A stretch of 64,000 nucleotides of DNA from Georgenia sp. EYE_87 (GCF_023148685.1 NZ_JAHXNL010000002.1:124001-188000); one strand, 5' to 3'; shown: positions 36,106 to 45,014, counted from the first letter of the stretch. A program made the numbers and translations. Notes: generated by a model not told the origin, from the letters alone.

Positions 36106-36141
36106 GACGACGACGGGGGCCTGCGGGCCCCCTTCGTCGTC
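36106..36141 (+). terminator. terminator of the pst operon
   Basis: A 16-bp stem with one mismatch (36106-36121 with 36126-36141) and a 4-nt loop, 13 nt after the pstB stop codon. Confidence 0.7.
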
Positions 36142-36167
36142 GGCGACGGCCGTTCCCGCGCTCGCCC

Positions 36168-36292
36168 CGTGCTGTGCTCGCCGGGTCCCGGGCGTGCTGT
36201 GCTCGCCGGGGCCCGCCCGTGCTGTGCTCGCCGGGTCCCGACCGTGCTGTGCTCGTCGGGGCCCGCCCGTGCGTGGCTCGCCCGGTCCCGCT
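36168..36292. repeat. 25-nt tandem repeat, five copies
   Basis: Units start at 36168, 36193, 36218, 36243 and 36268 with the core CGTGCTGTGCTCGCCGGG; the fifth is degenerate. Copies alternate between GGGTCCCG and GGGGCCCG, hinting at a 50-nt higher-order unit. They end at the stop codon of the minus-strand lipoprotein gene. Confidence 0.92.
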
Positions 36293-36293
36293 C

Positions 36294-36722
36294 TCAGCGG
36301 GCCGCGCCCTTCAGCGACTCGCTGACCGGCGTCTCCGAGAGCAGGATGCACAGCGAGGTGCGGTCGTCCGCCCGGTCCCACCCCTCCTCGGTGGGCGAGA
36401 GGGTGGAGAAGTAGATCTCCGACTCCGCGTACGGCACGCCCACGAACTTCTCGAACCGCGCCGTGCACTCCTTCTCCGCGAACTCCTCGATGGCGGCGCG
36501 GCCGGGGTAGTCGCCGTCGGTGTGACCGACCGCCGCGAAGACCTCGGCGTCGTGGGGCTCGGTGCACTCCTTGGTGTCCACCTGGGTCACCTCGGTGCCC
36601 TCGAGCTCCGACTGGTCGAGGCAGTCGCCCACCTCGAGCGCGATGACCTCCGCGCCCCGGGAGCACCCGGCCGAGAGGAGCAGGACCGCCGCAGCCACGG
36701 CTGGAACGGTGCGGGCGCGCAT
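36294..36722 (-). CDS. septum-formation-family lipoprotein
   Basis: 142 residues. Signal peptide with lipobox LSAGC, then a domain with four later cysteines arranged as VGDCLDQ, TKECTEPHDAEVFAAV, EKECTARFEKFVG and SLCILL. VGDC...C..PHDAEVF is the core of the actinobacterial 'septum formation' domain (PF13845 type), often found in membrane-anchored proteins near division. Cysteines probably form two disulphides outside the cell. The start ATG has GAGGAGC ahead. Its function is unproven. The gene stands alone between pst and pit, reading opposite to pst. Confidence 0.82.
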   Translation of the reverse strand: MRARTVPAVAAAVLLLSAGCSRGAEVIALEVGDCLDQSELEGTEVTQVDTKECTEPHDAEVFAAVGHTDGDYPGRAAIEEFAEKECTARFEKFVGVPYAESEIYFSTLSPTEEGWDRADDRTSLCILLSETPVSESLKGAAR

Positions 36723-36853
36723 GGTGCTCCTCGGTGTGGTCGTTTCGCGACGGTGCGCACCACCACGCTAGCGCCGGACCGCGGTGACGGGCACGCGGAA
36801 CCAGGCCCGCCCGCGCGTCTGCGGTGCGCACGGCGGCCGTCCGCGCCCGGCGG

Positions 36854-37855
36854 TCAGCGCACGAACGGGCTGATCAGCAGGTAGAGGCCGGCGGCGACGG
36901 CGGCCGAGGCGGGGATCGTCAGCACCCAGGCGACAGCGATGTTCCCGGCTACGGCCCAGCGCACGGCGGAGAGCCGCCTCGTGGCGCCCACGCCCATGAT
37001 CGCGGACGTGATGGTGTGGGTGGTCGAGACGGGGGCGTGGAAGACGAAGGCCGCGACGTAGAGCACGGCGGAGGAGACGGACTCGGCGACGAACCCCCGG
37101 GCGGGGTCGAGCTGGATGACGCGCCGGCCGAGGGTGTGCATGATGCGCCAGCCGCCGGCGTAGGTACCCAGCGAGATGGCGGCCGCGGCGGCGAGCTTGA
37201 CCCACAGCGGGATCTCGCTGCCCTCGTGCAGGCCGCCCGCGACGAGCGCCAGCACGATCACCCCCATCGTCTTCTGCGCGTCCTGGAGCCCGTGGCCCAG
37301 GGCCATCGCGGCCGCGGAGATGGTCTGGGACAGCTGGAAGCCGCGCAGGGTCCGCCGGTACGGGAACGAACGGACCGTCCACAGCGTGAGCACCATCACC
37401 GCGTACGCCAGCACGAAGCCGACGAGCGGCGAGAGCACCATCGGCAGGGCGACCAGGAGGCCGATCACCTCCCAGTGCACCGTCGCGGCGGCGGCCAGAC
37501 CGGCACCGAGCAGCCCGCCGATCAGGGCGTGGGACGACGACGAGGGCAGCCCGAGCCACCAGGTCAGCAGATTCCACGCGATGGCGCCGACGAGCGCGGC
37601 GAGGACGACGCCGAGGCCGTCGGTGCCCTGCGGTGTCGTGATGATGCCGGAGCCGATGGTCTCGGCCACCCCGGTCCCCAGCATGGCCCCGAGCAGGTTC
37701 ATCACCGCCGCCAGGACCACGGCCGTGTGCGGGGTGAGCGCGCGGGTGGTGACCGAGGTGGCGATGGAGTTGGCGGCGTCGTGGAAGCCGTTCGTGAAGT
37801 CGAAGACCAGCGCGACCGTCACGACCACCACCACGAGGAGGAGGACGGGATCCAC
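36854..37855 (-). CDS. pit: PiT family low-affinity inorganic phosphate transporter
   Basis: 333 residues and about ten membrane helices. The two inverted PiT signature segments are seen: FDFTNGFHDAANSIATSVTT near the start and VSTTHTITSAIMGVG near residue 275, plus LGLPSSSSHALIGGL. It takes up phosphate as a metal complex, driven by protons. GTG start, five bases after the stop of the DUF47 gene, the classic pap-pit operon. Confidence 0.94.
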   Translation of the reverse strand: MDPVLLLVVVVVTVALVFDFTNGFHDAANSIATSVTTRALTPHTAVVLAAVMNLLGAMLGTGVAETIGSGIITTPQGTDGLGVVLAALVGAIAWNLLTWWLGLPSSSSHALIGGLLGAGLAAAATVHWEVIGLLVALPMVLSPLVGFVLAYAVMVLTLWTVRSFPYRRTLRGFQLSQTISAAAMALGHGLQDAQKTMGVIVLALVAGGLHEGSEIPLWVKLAAAAAISLGTYAGGWRIMHTLGRRVIQLDPARGFVAESVSSAVLYVAAFVFHAPVSTTHTITSAIMGVGATRRLSAVRWAVAGNIAVAWVLTIPASAAVAAGLYLLISPFVR

Positions 37856-37860
37856 CGGGC

Positions 37861-38481
37861 TCAGGACTCCTTGAGCGCGATGGTCTCGACGCTGTTCGCG
37901 AGCCGCTCGAAGGAGTCTGCGGCCTCCTCGAGGGCGTCGAGGACGCCCTTGAGCTTGATGACCTTGATCGGGTCCGTCTCCTCGTCGAACAGCTCGGCGA
38001 CGAGCCGCCGGTAGGCACGGTCCGCCACGTGCTCCAGCCGGTCCACCTCGACCCAGTACTCGCGCAGGTCGGTCGTCGAGCGCAGCCGCGGCATCGCCTG
38101 GGCCGTCAGCTCGGCGCAGCGGCGCAGCACCCCGACCAGCTCGCCCACGCCGGTCGGCAGGACTCCCACCTTGTAGAGCACCATGAGGTCCCCGGCCTCG
38201 TCGATCGCGTCCATGCAGTCGTCGATCCCGCTGGCCAGGGAGTACATGTCGTCACGGTCGAACGGGGTCACGAACGTCTTGTTGAGGCGGCTGAGGAACG
38301 CCCGGGCGCTCTCGTCGGCCTCGTGCTCGACCTCGTGCAGGCGCTCGGCCAGCCGGACGCGCTGGGTGCGGTCGGCGCTGAGCATGCGCGTGAGCAGCTC
38401 GGCGCCCTCGACGAGGTGCCCGGCGCTCGTGGTGAGCAGCGCGAAGAAGGCGCCGTCCTGGGGGGTGAGCCGCAATCTCAA
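37861..38481 (-). CDS. DUF47 (PhoU-like) Pit accessory protein
   Basis: 206 residues, all helical. MRLRLTPQDGAFFALLTTSA, VEHEADESARAFLSRLNKTFVTPFDRDDMY and DEETDPIKVIKLKGVLDALEEAADSFE are DUF47 hallmarks, with the E-H-x-A-D and D-x-x-D-type metal sites shared with PhoU. It starts at a TTG with GGGAG ahead. DUF47 proteins are encoded with Pit transporters and are thought to modulate them. A PHO-box-like element lies only 15 nt before the start. Confidence 0.92.
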   Translation of the reverse strand: MRLRLTPQDGAFFALLTTSAGHLVEGAELLTRMLSADRTQRVRLAERLHEVEHEADESARAFLSRLNKTFVTPFDRDDMYSLASGIDDCMDAIDEAGDLMVLYKVGVLPTGVGELVGVLRRCAELTAQAMPRLRSTTDLREYWVEVDRLEHVADRAYRRLVAELFDEETDPIKVIKLKGVLDALEEAADSFERLANSVETIALKES

Positions 38482-38495
38482 CGAGACTCCCTGAC

Positions 38496-38517
38496 GTGGA
38501 CGTGACCGGCGGGTGAA
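38496..38517 (-). promoter_or_regulatory. candidate PHO box in the leader of the pap-pit operon
   Basis: On the minus strand the units GTTCACCCGCC and GGTCACGTCCA are adjacent. The best -10 candidate (TAGCCT, 38529-38534) lies upstream of the box, so the box would fall just after the transcription start, a position that fits repression. Confidence 0.5.
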
Positions 38518-38836
38518 CCGGCGGTGCCCAGGCTAAGCCAGGAAGGTCCCGCCCGAGGAACCACGCGTCGTCGCGTCGGCCGGGGGAGTGTGAGGACGCC
38601 GGGCCGGAGAGCGCCAGTCGGCGCGAAGGCCGCTCTTGGCGGCTTGTGTTGGAGCCCGGGGCTTTCGCGACCCGGCGTCAGGCCCCACTGTACGGCAGTG
38701 GTTCCGTGACCGCGCAAGCGCAGGGCTCACCCGGGGAGGCGGCGACGGCGGAGCCGCAGGTCACGGTCCCGGCCACGGCGTGGCGGCGGGCCAGGGGTGG
38801 GCGTGGCGCCCGGACCCGGGGTCGGCGTGGCGCCCC
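38518..38836. other. gene-free stretch between pap-pit and glnR
   Basis: About 320 nt. It holds the likely pap-pit promoter at its low end and, near glnR, two copies of GGCGTGGCGCC (38800-38810, 38824-38834), with a third inside the glnR end (38847-38857). Short frames on the plus strand here have neither ribosome sites nor recognisable products, and I see no gene. Confidence 0.5.
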
Positions 38837-39559
38837 TCACGGCGCCGGCGTGGCGCCGTCGTCGCGCCCCTCACCGCCGTCACGCCCGCGCGGGTCGAAG
38901 CGGTACCCGACGTTGCGCACGGTGCCGATGAGCTGGTCGTGCTCGCTGCCCAGCTTCGCGCGCAGGCGCCGGACGTGGACGTCCACGGTCCGCGTACCGC
39001 CGAAGTAGTCGTAGCCCCACACCTCCTGGAGCAGCTGGGCCCGTGAGAGCACACGCCCGGGGTTCTGGACCAGGTGGCGGAGCAGCTCGAACTCCTTGTA
39101 GGTCAGGTCGAGGTGCCGGCCCCTGACCCGGGCCGTGTACGCCGAGGCGTCGATGACGAGGTCGCCGGCCTCGAGCCGGTCGGGGGAGCCGGAGGGCTCC
39201 GCGTCCGGGCGCGGGACCTCGGCGATCATGCGCAGGCGCGCCTCGACCTCCGCCGGCCCCGCGCTGGCCAGGACGACGTCGGCGGCGCCCCATGACCGGG
39301 AGACCGCGGTGAAGCCGCCCTCCGTGAGCACGAGGAGCACGGGCGGGGCCGCCATGGGGCCGCTCAGGCCGCGGCAGAGGGTCCGTGCCACGACCAGGTC
39401 CGACCGGGCGTCGAGGAGCACGGCGGCCGCGCCGTCGTCCTCGACGACGGAGGAGAGGGCCGGGGGAGCGACCCGGACGTGGTGCGTGAGCAGGGTGAGG
39501 GCGGGCAGCACGGCGGCGGCGCCGTCGGGTTCGGCGGTGAGCATCACGAGTTCCGCCAC
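38837..39559 (-). CDS. glnR: GlnR-type orphan OmpR-family nitrogen regulator
   Basis: 240 residues from a GTG after GAGGAGGGGG. The N-terminal domain (LALLTHHVRVAPPAL, AAVLLDARSDLVVARTLCR, LVLTEGG) is a receiver fold of the GlnR type, where the normal acidic pocket is incomplete. The C-terminal winged helix (DLTYKEFELLRHLVQNPGRV and WGYDYFGGTRTVDVHVRRLR) is nearly identical to what I recall of actinobacterial GlnR. GlnR controls ammonium, nitrate and glutamine synthetase genes and works as a dimer without phosphorylation. No kinase is nearby, as expected for an orphan. It sits beside the phosphate genes. Confidence 0.8.
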   Translation of the reverse strand: MAELVMLTAEPDGAAAVLPALTLLTHHVRVAPPALSSVVEDDGAAAVLLDARSDLVVARTLCRGLSGPMAAPPVLLVLTEGGFTAVSRSWGAADVVLASAGPAEVEARLRMIAEVPRPDAEPSGSPDRLEAGDLVIDASAYTARVRGRHLDLTYKEFELLRHLVQNPGRVLSRAQLLQEVWGYDYFGGTRTVDVHVRRLRAKLGSEHDQLIGTVRNVGYRFDPRGRDGGEGRDDGATPAP

Positions 39560-39780
39560 GGGGCCCCCTCCTCACGGGTGGCCACACTCTAGCGGGACGG
39601 TGGGGGTGCCCCGACGCGTGACCGTGTGCGGGAGACCGCCCGGTCCCGGAGCCCCCGGGCGGCCCCGGGCGGCCCCGGCGTACGGGGGCCAGCCCGTCCC
39701 ATCTGCAACAATCGCCGGGTGACCTCCACCGCCCCGTGCCGACCGGGCGGCGGAGCAACCCCTCGGGACGGGGCCCTCCG

Positions 39781-40506
39781 ATGATGGGCGCCTCCACCCG
39801 CGCGGTGTTCACGGCCCTCGGCGCCGCCACCGTGGCGCTCGCCGGGTACGCGTCCCTCGACGTGCTCACCGGCGTGGTCCTCGCGCTCGGTCTCGTCTTC
39901 GCCTCGGGGTGGCCTCGGCTGCTCTCGCTGCCCACCGCCCGCGGCGGCAGCCTGGTGATCGGCCTGACGGCGCTGGCCGCGGTCGCGGTGGTGAGGGTGA
40001 GCACCTTCGGTGACCTCGCCGTGGTCATGGGCCTGGCCGTCGTCGCTGCGTTCGTCCACCAGATGCTGCGGCGTGACGGCCGCCCGAGACTCGTCGAGTC
40101 GGTGGCGGGCGTGGTCTCGGGGACCGTCGTCGTCGTCTCGGCCGCCGGCTGGCTCGCCGTGGAGGAGGGCGTCGTCAGCGCCGAGCTGGTCGTCACGGCC
40201 GCGGCCGCGATCGCCGCCGCGGCCGCCGTGACGGCGGTGAACGCGGCCACCCGGCTCGTCGCCGCGCTCGCCACGGTGGTCGGCGGCGCGGTCGGGCTGC
40301 TCACCGGCTCCCTGCTCGGCGACGTCGGCCCGGTGCCAGGCCTGCTGGTGGGGCTCGCCGCCGGGATCCTCACGGCCGCCCTGCACATCCTCTTCGGCCG
40401 GTTCCCGGCCTCGCGGCGGGTCCGCCCCGCCCTCGCCGCCGCCCTGCTGCTGGTGCTCGCGTCCGGCGTGCCCGTCTTTCTCGTCAGCCGGCTCCTGGGC
40501 GGCTGA
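39781..40506 (+). CDS. uncharacterised polytopic membrane protein
   Basis: 241 residues with about seven to eight hydrophobic helices separated by very short loops (for example AVFTALGAATVALAGYASLDVLTGVVLALG at the start, given in key form; ALHILFGRFPASRRVRP near the end). No catalytic motif. It is divergent from glnR, with about 220 nt between them that must hold both promoters. Upstream in-frame codons to 39736 are possible; the ATG pair at 39781/39784 is preferred. I cannot assign a function. Confidence 0.8.
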   Translation: MMGASTRAVFTALGAATVALAGYASLDVLTGVVLALGLVFASGWPRLLSLPTARGGSLVIGLTALAAVAVVRVSTFGDLAVVMGLAVVAAFVHQMLRRDGRPRLVESVAGVVSGTVVVVSAAGWLAVEEGVVSAELVVTAAAAIAAAAAVTAVNAATRLVAALATVVGGAVGLLTGSLLGDVGPVPGLLVGLAAGILTAALHILFGRFPASRRVRPALAAALLLVLASGVPVFLVSRLLGG

Positions 40507-40540
40507 CCCCCTCACGCCTCACGACGACTAGCCTGGCACC

Positions 40541-41158
40541 ATGCCGTTCCAGCTCCCTGACGACCTCGCCCCGGAGTGCTACCCGCTCGCCTGGCTCCTC
40601 GGCTCGTGGCGCGGCTTCGGCCTGCTCGGCTACCCGGGCGTGCCGGAGACCCCTTTCGTGCAGGAGATCGTCTTCGACCACGACGGCGGGCCCTACCTGC
40701 GCTCGACGTCGACCATCCACCTCGCCGACCCCGAGGGGTCCGGCCCCATCGCCCGGGAGATGACCGGGCACGAGGGGGCGGCCGCACTGGTCCGCGGCCA
40801 GCTCTGGTCCACCGAGACCTCGTACTGGCGGCCGGTGCCGAACGGGCACCCCACGCCGGAGGAGGGGGACGGCACCGCCCGGACGAGCGCCGGTGCGCCG
40901 GTGCCCCCGCCGACCGAGCTCGAGGTGCTCGTCGCGGACCCCGCCGGCCAGATCAGCGTCTACGTGGGTTCCGTGCGCGGGCCGCGGATCGACCTGTCCA
41001 CGGACGCGGTGGTGCGCACGGCCACCGCCGCCGAGATGACCGGGGCCACCCGCGTCTACGGGCTCGTCCAGCGGGACCTGATGTGGGCGATGGACCTCGC
41101 CGCCTTCGGCCACGAGCTCCAGTCCTACGCGTCCGGCCGGCTGAGCCGGGAGGAGTGA
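40541..41158 (+). CDS. nitrobindin (heme-binding FABP-like beta-barrel)
   Basis: 205 residues. The nitrobindin motif GxWxGxG is present as GSWRGFG (about 22-28). Beta strands IVFDHDGGPYLRSTSTIHL and LWSTETSYWRPVP follow, and MAFGHELQSYASGRL-like end here reads LAAFGHELQSYASGRLSR with the conserved His that ligates ferric heme. Nitrobindins bind or isomerise reactive nitrogen species such as peroxynitrite. The middle has a low-complexity insert (EEGDGTARTSAGAPVPPP). The stop is one base before the ygfZ start, so they are one operon. Confidence 0.88.
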   Translation: MPFQLPDDLAPECYPLAWLLGSWRGFGLLGYPGVPETPFVQEIVFDHDGGPYLRSTSTIHLADPEGSGPIAREMTGHEGAAALVRGQLWSTETSYWRPVPNGHPTPEEGDGTARTSAGAPVPPPTELEVLVADPAGQISVYVGSVRGPRIDLSTDAVVRTATAAEMTGATRVYGLVQRDLMWAMDLAAFGHELQSYASGRLSREE

Positions 41159-41159
41159 G

Positions 41160-42311
41160 ATGACCGCCACCGAGGAGACCACCTACCGCAGCCCGCTGCT
41201 GGGCCGGCCTGGCGCCGTCGCCGACTCGGGGCCCGACGCGGGCGTCGCGCTGCACTACGGCGACCCGGTGCACGAGCAGCGCGCCCTCGCCCGCGGCGAG
41301 GCGCTGGTGGACCTCTCCCACCTCGGCGTCGTCACCGTCACCGGCCCGGACCGGATCAGCTGGCTGAACACGCTCAGCTCCCAGCTGCTGCTGGGCCTCG
41401 AGGCCGGGGCCTCCACCGAGCTGCTGCTCCTGGACGTCAACGGGCACGTCGAGCACGCCCCGGCGGTCCAGGACGACGGCGAGCGCACCTGGCTGATCAC
41501 CGAGGCGGCGGACGCCGCGCCGCTCGCCGCCTTCCTCGACTCGATGCGGTTCATGCTCCGCGTGGAGGTCGGGCGGCGCGACGACGTCGCGGTCCTGGGC
41601 ACCGCCGCCGGCGGCTGGACCGCACTCCCGGACCACCCGGCCCACCTGCTCACCTGGCAGGACCCCTGGCCCCGCACCGCCCCCGGCTCCACCGACTACG
41701 GGCCCCCGGACGCCGAGCACCCCGGCATCGAGATCCACCGCGCCCTCTCGCTCGTGCGGCGCGACGCGCTGGCCGCGGTGGCCGAGGACTTCTGCGCCCC
41801 GACGGCGGAGCCGGGCACCCGCCCGCGCCGCCTCGCCGGGACGTGGGCGTGGGAGGCGCTGCGGGTGGAGGCCTGGCGCCCCCGCCTGGGCCGCGAGGTG
41901 GACGAGCGCACCATCCCGCACGAGCTCGACTGGCTGCGCACCGGCGTCCACCTGAGCAAGGGCTGCTACCGCGGCCAGGAGACGGTCGCGCGCGTGGTCA
42001 ACCTCGGCCGCCCGCCCCGCCGCCTGGTCATGCTGCACCTCGACGGCTCCGAGCACCTGCTGCCCGGCCCGGGCGACGAGGTGCGGCACGGCGAGAAGGT
42101 GGTGGGACGCCTGACCACCGTCGTCCGGCACGAGGAGCTCGGGCCCGTGGCGCTCGCCGTCGTCAAGCGCAGCGTGCCCGCCGACGCCCCCCTCACGGCC
42201 GGCGGGGTCGCGGCCGCCCAGGAGATCGTCGTCGGGACCGACGGGGTCACCGACGTGCGACCCGCCGAACGCCCGGGGGCCGGTCTCCGCCGTCGCGACC
42301 TGCGGCCATGA
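41160..42311 (+). CDS. ygfZ: YgfZ/GcvT family tetrahydrofolate-binding protein
   Basis: 383 residues. The YgfZ signature KGCYRGQE is at residues 267-274, preceded by PHELDWLRTGVHLSKG. The N-terminal GcvT-like fold has ALVDLSHLGVVTVTGPDRISWLN. YgfZ uses folate to support assembly or repair of certain iron-sulphur proteins. Its catalytic-like Cys is kept. It is coupled to the FUSC gene by an ATGA overlap, and to nitrobindin upstream. Confidence 0.92.
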   Translation: MTATEETTYRSPLLGRPGAVADSGPDAGVALHYGDPVHEQRALARGEALVDLSHLGVVTVTGPDRISWLNTLSSQLLLGLEAGASTELLLLDVNGHVEHAPAVQDDGERTWLITEAADAAPLAAFLDSMRFMLRVEVGRRDDVAVLGTAAGGWTALPDHPAHLLTWQDPWPRTAPGSTDYGPPDAEHPGIEIHRALSLVRRDALAAVAEDFCAPTAEPGTRPRRLAGTWAWEALRVEAWRPRLGREVDERTIPHELDWLRTGVHLSKGCYRGQETVARVVNLGRPPRRLVMLHLDGSEHLLPGPGDEVRHGEKVVGRLTTVVRHEELGPVALAVVKRSVPADAPLTAGGVAAAQEIVVGTDGVTDVRPAERPGAGLRRRDLRP

Positions 42312-43582
42312 CGGCCGGCCCGGCACGCCCGGGCGCGGACCGGTCCGACGAGGGGCGGGCGGACCGTGCGGGCGCGGACCGGTCGCGCCCCGCGGGACGG
42401 GGGGACGGCCCCGGCGCGGACCCGCCCGGCACCGAGGGGCGGCCGCACCGCTCGGCGGCCCAGCTCGTCGCCGCCGGGATCGGACGCACCATGGACCTGC
42501 GTCGCTGGCGCGTCGTGCTGCGCGTCCAGGCACGCCAGGGCCGCCGCCGCACCTCCGACGCGTTCGCCCCGATCCTCACCGCGGCGCTCGCCGCGGGCCT
42601 GGCCTACCTCGTCTCGGGCAGCCTCCTCGGGCACGAGCTGCCCATGTTCGCCCCGATCGCCGCCTGGGTGTGCCTGGGGTTCAGCCCCGACCGGCAGCTG
42701 CGCCGGGTCGCCGAGATGGGCGCCGGCGTCACGCTCGGCGTGGGCCTGGGCGAGCTGTTCGCCGCCCTGTTCGGCGCGGGGCCCGTGCAGATCTTCGCGG
42801 TGCTGCTCATCTCCGCCCTGACCGCCCGCTTCCTCGACCGCGGCCAGCTCTTCACCACCCAGGCGGGCGTGCAGTCGATCGTCATCGTCGCCATGCCGGC
42901 CAGCATGTTCGCCGACGGTGCCGTCGGCCGCTGGTCGGACGCGCTCGTCGGCGCCGCGCTCGCGCTCCTCGTCACCGCGCTGCTGCCCGGCGACGTGGTG
43001 CGCCGCCCCCGCCGCCTGGGCCAGGAGGTGCTGAGCGAGCTGGCCTCGATGCTCGCCACCCTCGGCCGGGGACTGCGCAGCGGCGATGCCCAGCTCGCCG
43101 CCGACGCCCTGGCCCAGGGCCGCGGCTCGCAGGGTGGGCTCGACGCGTGGGTCACCGCCGTGCGCAGCGCCAAGGAGGTCGTCCGGGTCAACCCGGCGCT
43201 GCGGGCGGAGCGCGCCACCATCGCCGAGCTCGGCCGGGTGAGCACCCTGGCGGACCGCGCCATGCGCAACGCCCGGGTGGTCTGCCGCCGTGCCGTGGTC
43301 GCCATCGAGGAGGACGGGCCGTCGCCGGACATCGCCGACGAGGTCGACGCCGTCGCCGCCGCGCTGAGCTCCCTCGCCGCCGCGATCGGTCACGGCGACC
43401 CGCCCGAGCACGCCCGCGCCACGCTGGTGCGGGTCTCCGCCACCCTCGTCCCGGTGCTGCACGCCGAGGAGGGCTGGCGCAAGCAGACGCTGGTGTCGCT
43501 CCTGCGTTCGCTGGTGGTCGACGCGCTGCAGATGACCGGCATGTCCCGCCGGCAGGCGATGGCCCAGCTCGCCGAGGGCTGA
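42308..43582 (+). CDS. FUSC/aromatic acid exporter-like membrane protein
   Basis: 424 residues. After a Gly/Asp/Arg-rich 60-residue lead come four to six helices: AALAAGLAYLVSG, APIAAWVCLGFSPDRQLRR, MGAGVTLGVGLGELFAALFG, IFAVLLISALTARFL and LVGAALALLVTALLP. A soluble helical domain of about 200 residues follows. This is half of the FUSC/ArAE arrangement. The ATG at 42308 overlaps the ygfZ stop; an internal ATG at 42491 (MDLRRWRVVLR) could be the true start. Likely exports aromatic or phenolic compounds (inference). Confidence 0.8.
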   Translation: MTAGPARPGADRSDEGRADRAGADRSRPAGRGDGPGADPPGTEGRPHRSAAQLVAAGIGRTMDLRRWRVVLRVQARQGRRRTSDAFAPILTAALAAGLAYLVSGSLLGHELPMFAPIAAWVCLGFSPDRQLRRVAEMGAGVTLGVGLGELFAALFGAGPVQIFAVLLISALTARFLDRGQLFTTQAGVQSIVIVAMPASMFADGAVGRWSDALVGAALALLVTALLPGDVVRRPRRLGQEVLSELASMLATLGRGLRSGDAQLAADALAQGRGSQGGLDAWVTAVRSAKEVVRVNPALRAERATIAELGRVSTLADRAMRNARVVCRRAVVAIEEDGPSPDIADEVDAVAAALSSLAAAIGHGDPPEHARATLVRVSATLVPVLHAEEGWRKQTLVSLLRSLVVDALQMTGMSRRQAMAQLAEG

Positions 43583-43623
43583 GCCGACGGCGGGGCGGCC
43601 GTCCGGTCAGCGATCCGGCGGGG

Positions 43624-44052
43624 TCACCCGAGGACGACGTCCTCGCCGACGACGGTCACGGGCACCGGCGGGAGCGGCTCGTTCGCCGGCCCGGTGACCA
43701 CGCTGCCGTCGGTGAGGGCGAACGCCGACCCGTGGCACGGGCAGTCGATCTCCGTCCGTCCGATCTGCACGGCGCACCCCTCGTGGGTGCAGACCCCGCT
43801 GAATGCCCGGATCGTGCCGGCCTCCGGCTGCACGACCACCACCGACGCGCCCTCCACGTCCAGGACGACGCCGGAGCCGACCGGCACCTCGCCCACCCCG
43901 AGGAGCCGGGTGCCCGTGGCGGAGGGCGGGGGCGCGGCCGCCTCGCCGGGGTCGTCCCCGCCGCACGCCGCGAGCAGGGGGACGGTGAGCAGGCCGGTGC
44001 CGGCCAGGAGCACGCTGCGACGGGCCGGTCCGGCCCCGGAGGTGATGTCCAC
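43624..44052 (-). CDS. Rieske [2Fe-2S] lipoprotein with Tat-like signal
   Basis: 142 residues. The N-terminus has a twin arginine (ARRSVLLAG) and a lipobox (LLAACGG), so it is probably folded in the cytoplasm, exported by Tat and lipid-anchored. The Rieske cluster ligands are in CTHEGC and CPCHGSAF, with [13 protein letters not shown] as the loop closing the site. It is an electron carrier, separate from any bc1 complex here. GTG start. It lies tail-to-tail with the FUSC gene and head-to-head with DUF2516. Confidence 0.92.
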   Translation of the reverse strand: MDITSGAGPARRSVLLAGTGLLTVPLLAACGGDDPGEAAAPPPSATGTRLLGVGEVPVGSGVVLDVEGASVVVVQPEAGTIRAFSGVCTHEGCAVQIGRTEIDCPCHGSAFALTDGSVVTGPANEPLPPVPVTVVGEDVVLG

Positions 44053-44082
44053 CCGCCCATCGTGCCCGCTCGTTACGCTGCG

Positions 44083-44421
44083 GTGGTGATCGCCAACGTG
44101 CAGGTGCTGCTCTTCCTCGCGCTCTCCCTCGTCCTGCTGGGCATCGAGCTGTGGGCGCTCGTGGACGCCGCGCGGCGGCCGGCGGGCGCCTTCACCTACG
44201 GGGGCAAGCGCACGAAGAAGTTCTGGGTCCTGCTCACGGGCATCGGCGCTCTTGTCGGGTTCATCGCGATCCCGCCGCCGCTGGGCCTGGGCATCCTCGG
44301 CACGTTCACGATGTTCATCGCGGTCGTCCCCGCCGGCGTCTACCTCGCCGACGTCCGGCCCGCCGTCAGCGGCTACGGGGGCGGGCGGCGCCGGCCTCCG
44401 GGCCAGGGCGGCCGCTGGTGA
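44083..44421 (+). CDS. DUF2516 family membrane protein
   Basis: 112 residues with three membrane segments ([41 protein letters not shown], and [20 protein letters not shown]). The pattern [23 protein letters not shown] and the end [10 protein letters not shown] are typical of DUF2516. Starts at one of two adjacent GTG codons (44083 or 44086). The stop overlaps the GTG of dtd by four bases. Role unknown. Confidence 0.87.
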   Translation: MVIANVQVLLFLALSLVLLGIELWALVDAARRPAGAFTYGGKRTKKFWVLLTGIGALVGFIAIPPPLGLGILGTFTMFIAVVPAGVYLADVRPAVSGYGGGRRRPPGQGGRW

Positions 44422-44843
44422 GGGCCGTCCTCCAGCGGGTCACCCGCGCGTCGGTGACCGTCGGCGACGAGGTCGTCGGTCGGATCGACCGCCCCGGGCT
44501 GCTCGCACTGGTCGGCGTCACCCACGACGACGGTGCCGAGCAGGTCGACCGGCTCGCCCGCAAGATCGCCGAGCTACGGATCCTGCGGGACGAGCGGTCG
44601 GTCGCGGACGACGACGCCCCCGTCCTCGTCGTCTCGCAGTTCACCCTCTACGCCGACGTGCGCAAGGGCCGGCGCCCCACCTGGAACCACGCGGCGGCGG
44701 GCGCGGTCGCCGAGCCGCTGGTCGACGCGGTGGCCGACGCGCTGCGCGACCGCGGCATCGAGGTCGCCACCGGCCGCTTCGGCGCCGACATGTCCGTCGA
44801 GCTGGTCAACGACGGCCCTGTCACGCTGCTCGTCGAGGTCTGA
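44418..44843 (+). CDS. dtd: D-aminoacyl-tRNA deacylase
   Basis: 141 residues. The two active-site signatures are [17 protein letters not shown] and the C-terminal [20 protein letters not shown] (Gly-cisPro-like region). DTD removes D-amino acids wrongly attached to tRNA. GTG start overlaps the DUF2516 stop (GTGA). Confidence 0.95.
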   Translation: MRAVLQRVTRASVTVGDEVVGRIDRPGLLALVGVTHDDGAEQVDRLARKIAELRILRDERSVADDDAPVLVVSQFTLYADVRKGRRPTWNHAAAGAVAEPLVDAVADALRDRGIEVATGRFGADMSVELVNDGPVTLLVEV

Positions 44844-45014
44844 TCGTCCGACCTGGACGCACCGGTGCGGGGCCCGCGGTCCGCACGGGGACGCATGGTC
44901 AACCGGTGCGGGCGGTCCCCGGCGGCCGGTCCGGACGTCCGTCCACACGTGCCCGGCGGGCCGCGCCGGTGGAGGGCGCCGGCCGGCCGCTCGGCGTCGC
45001 GAGAGGATGGGGAC

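Noticed and set aside
38646-39008. Plus-strand open frame of 120 codons overlapping the end of glnR
   Set aside because: No ribosome site, low-complexity product, and it overlaps glnR in antisense.
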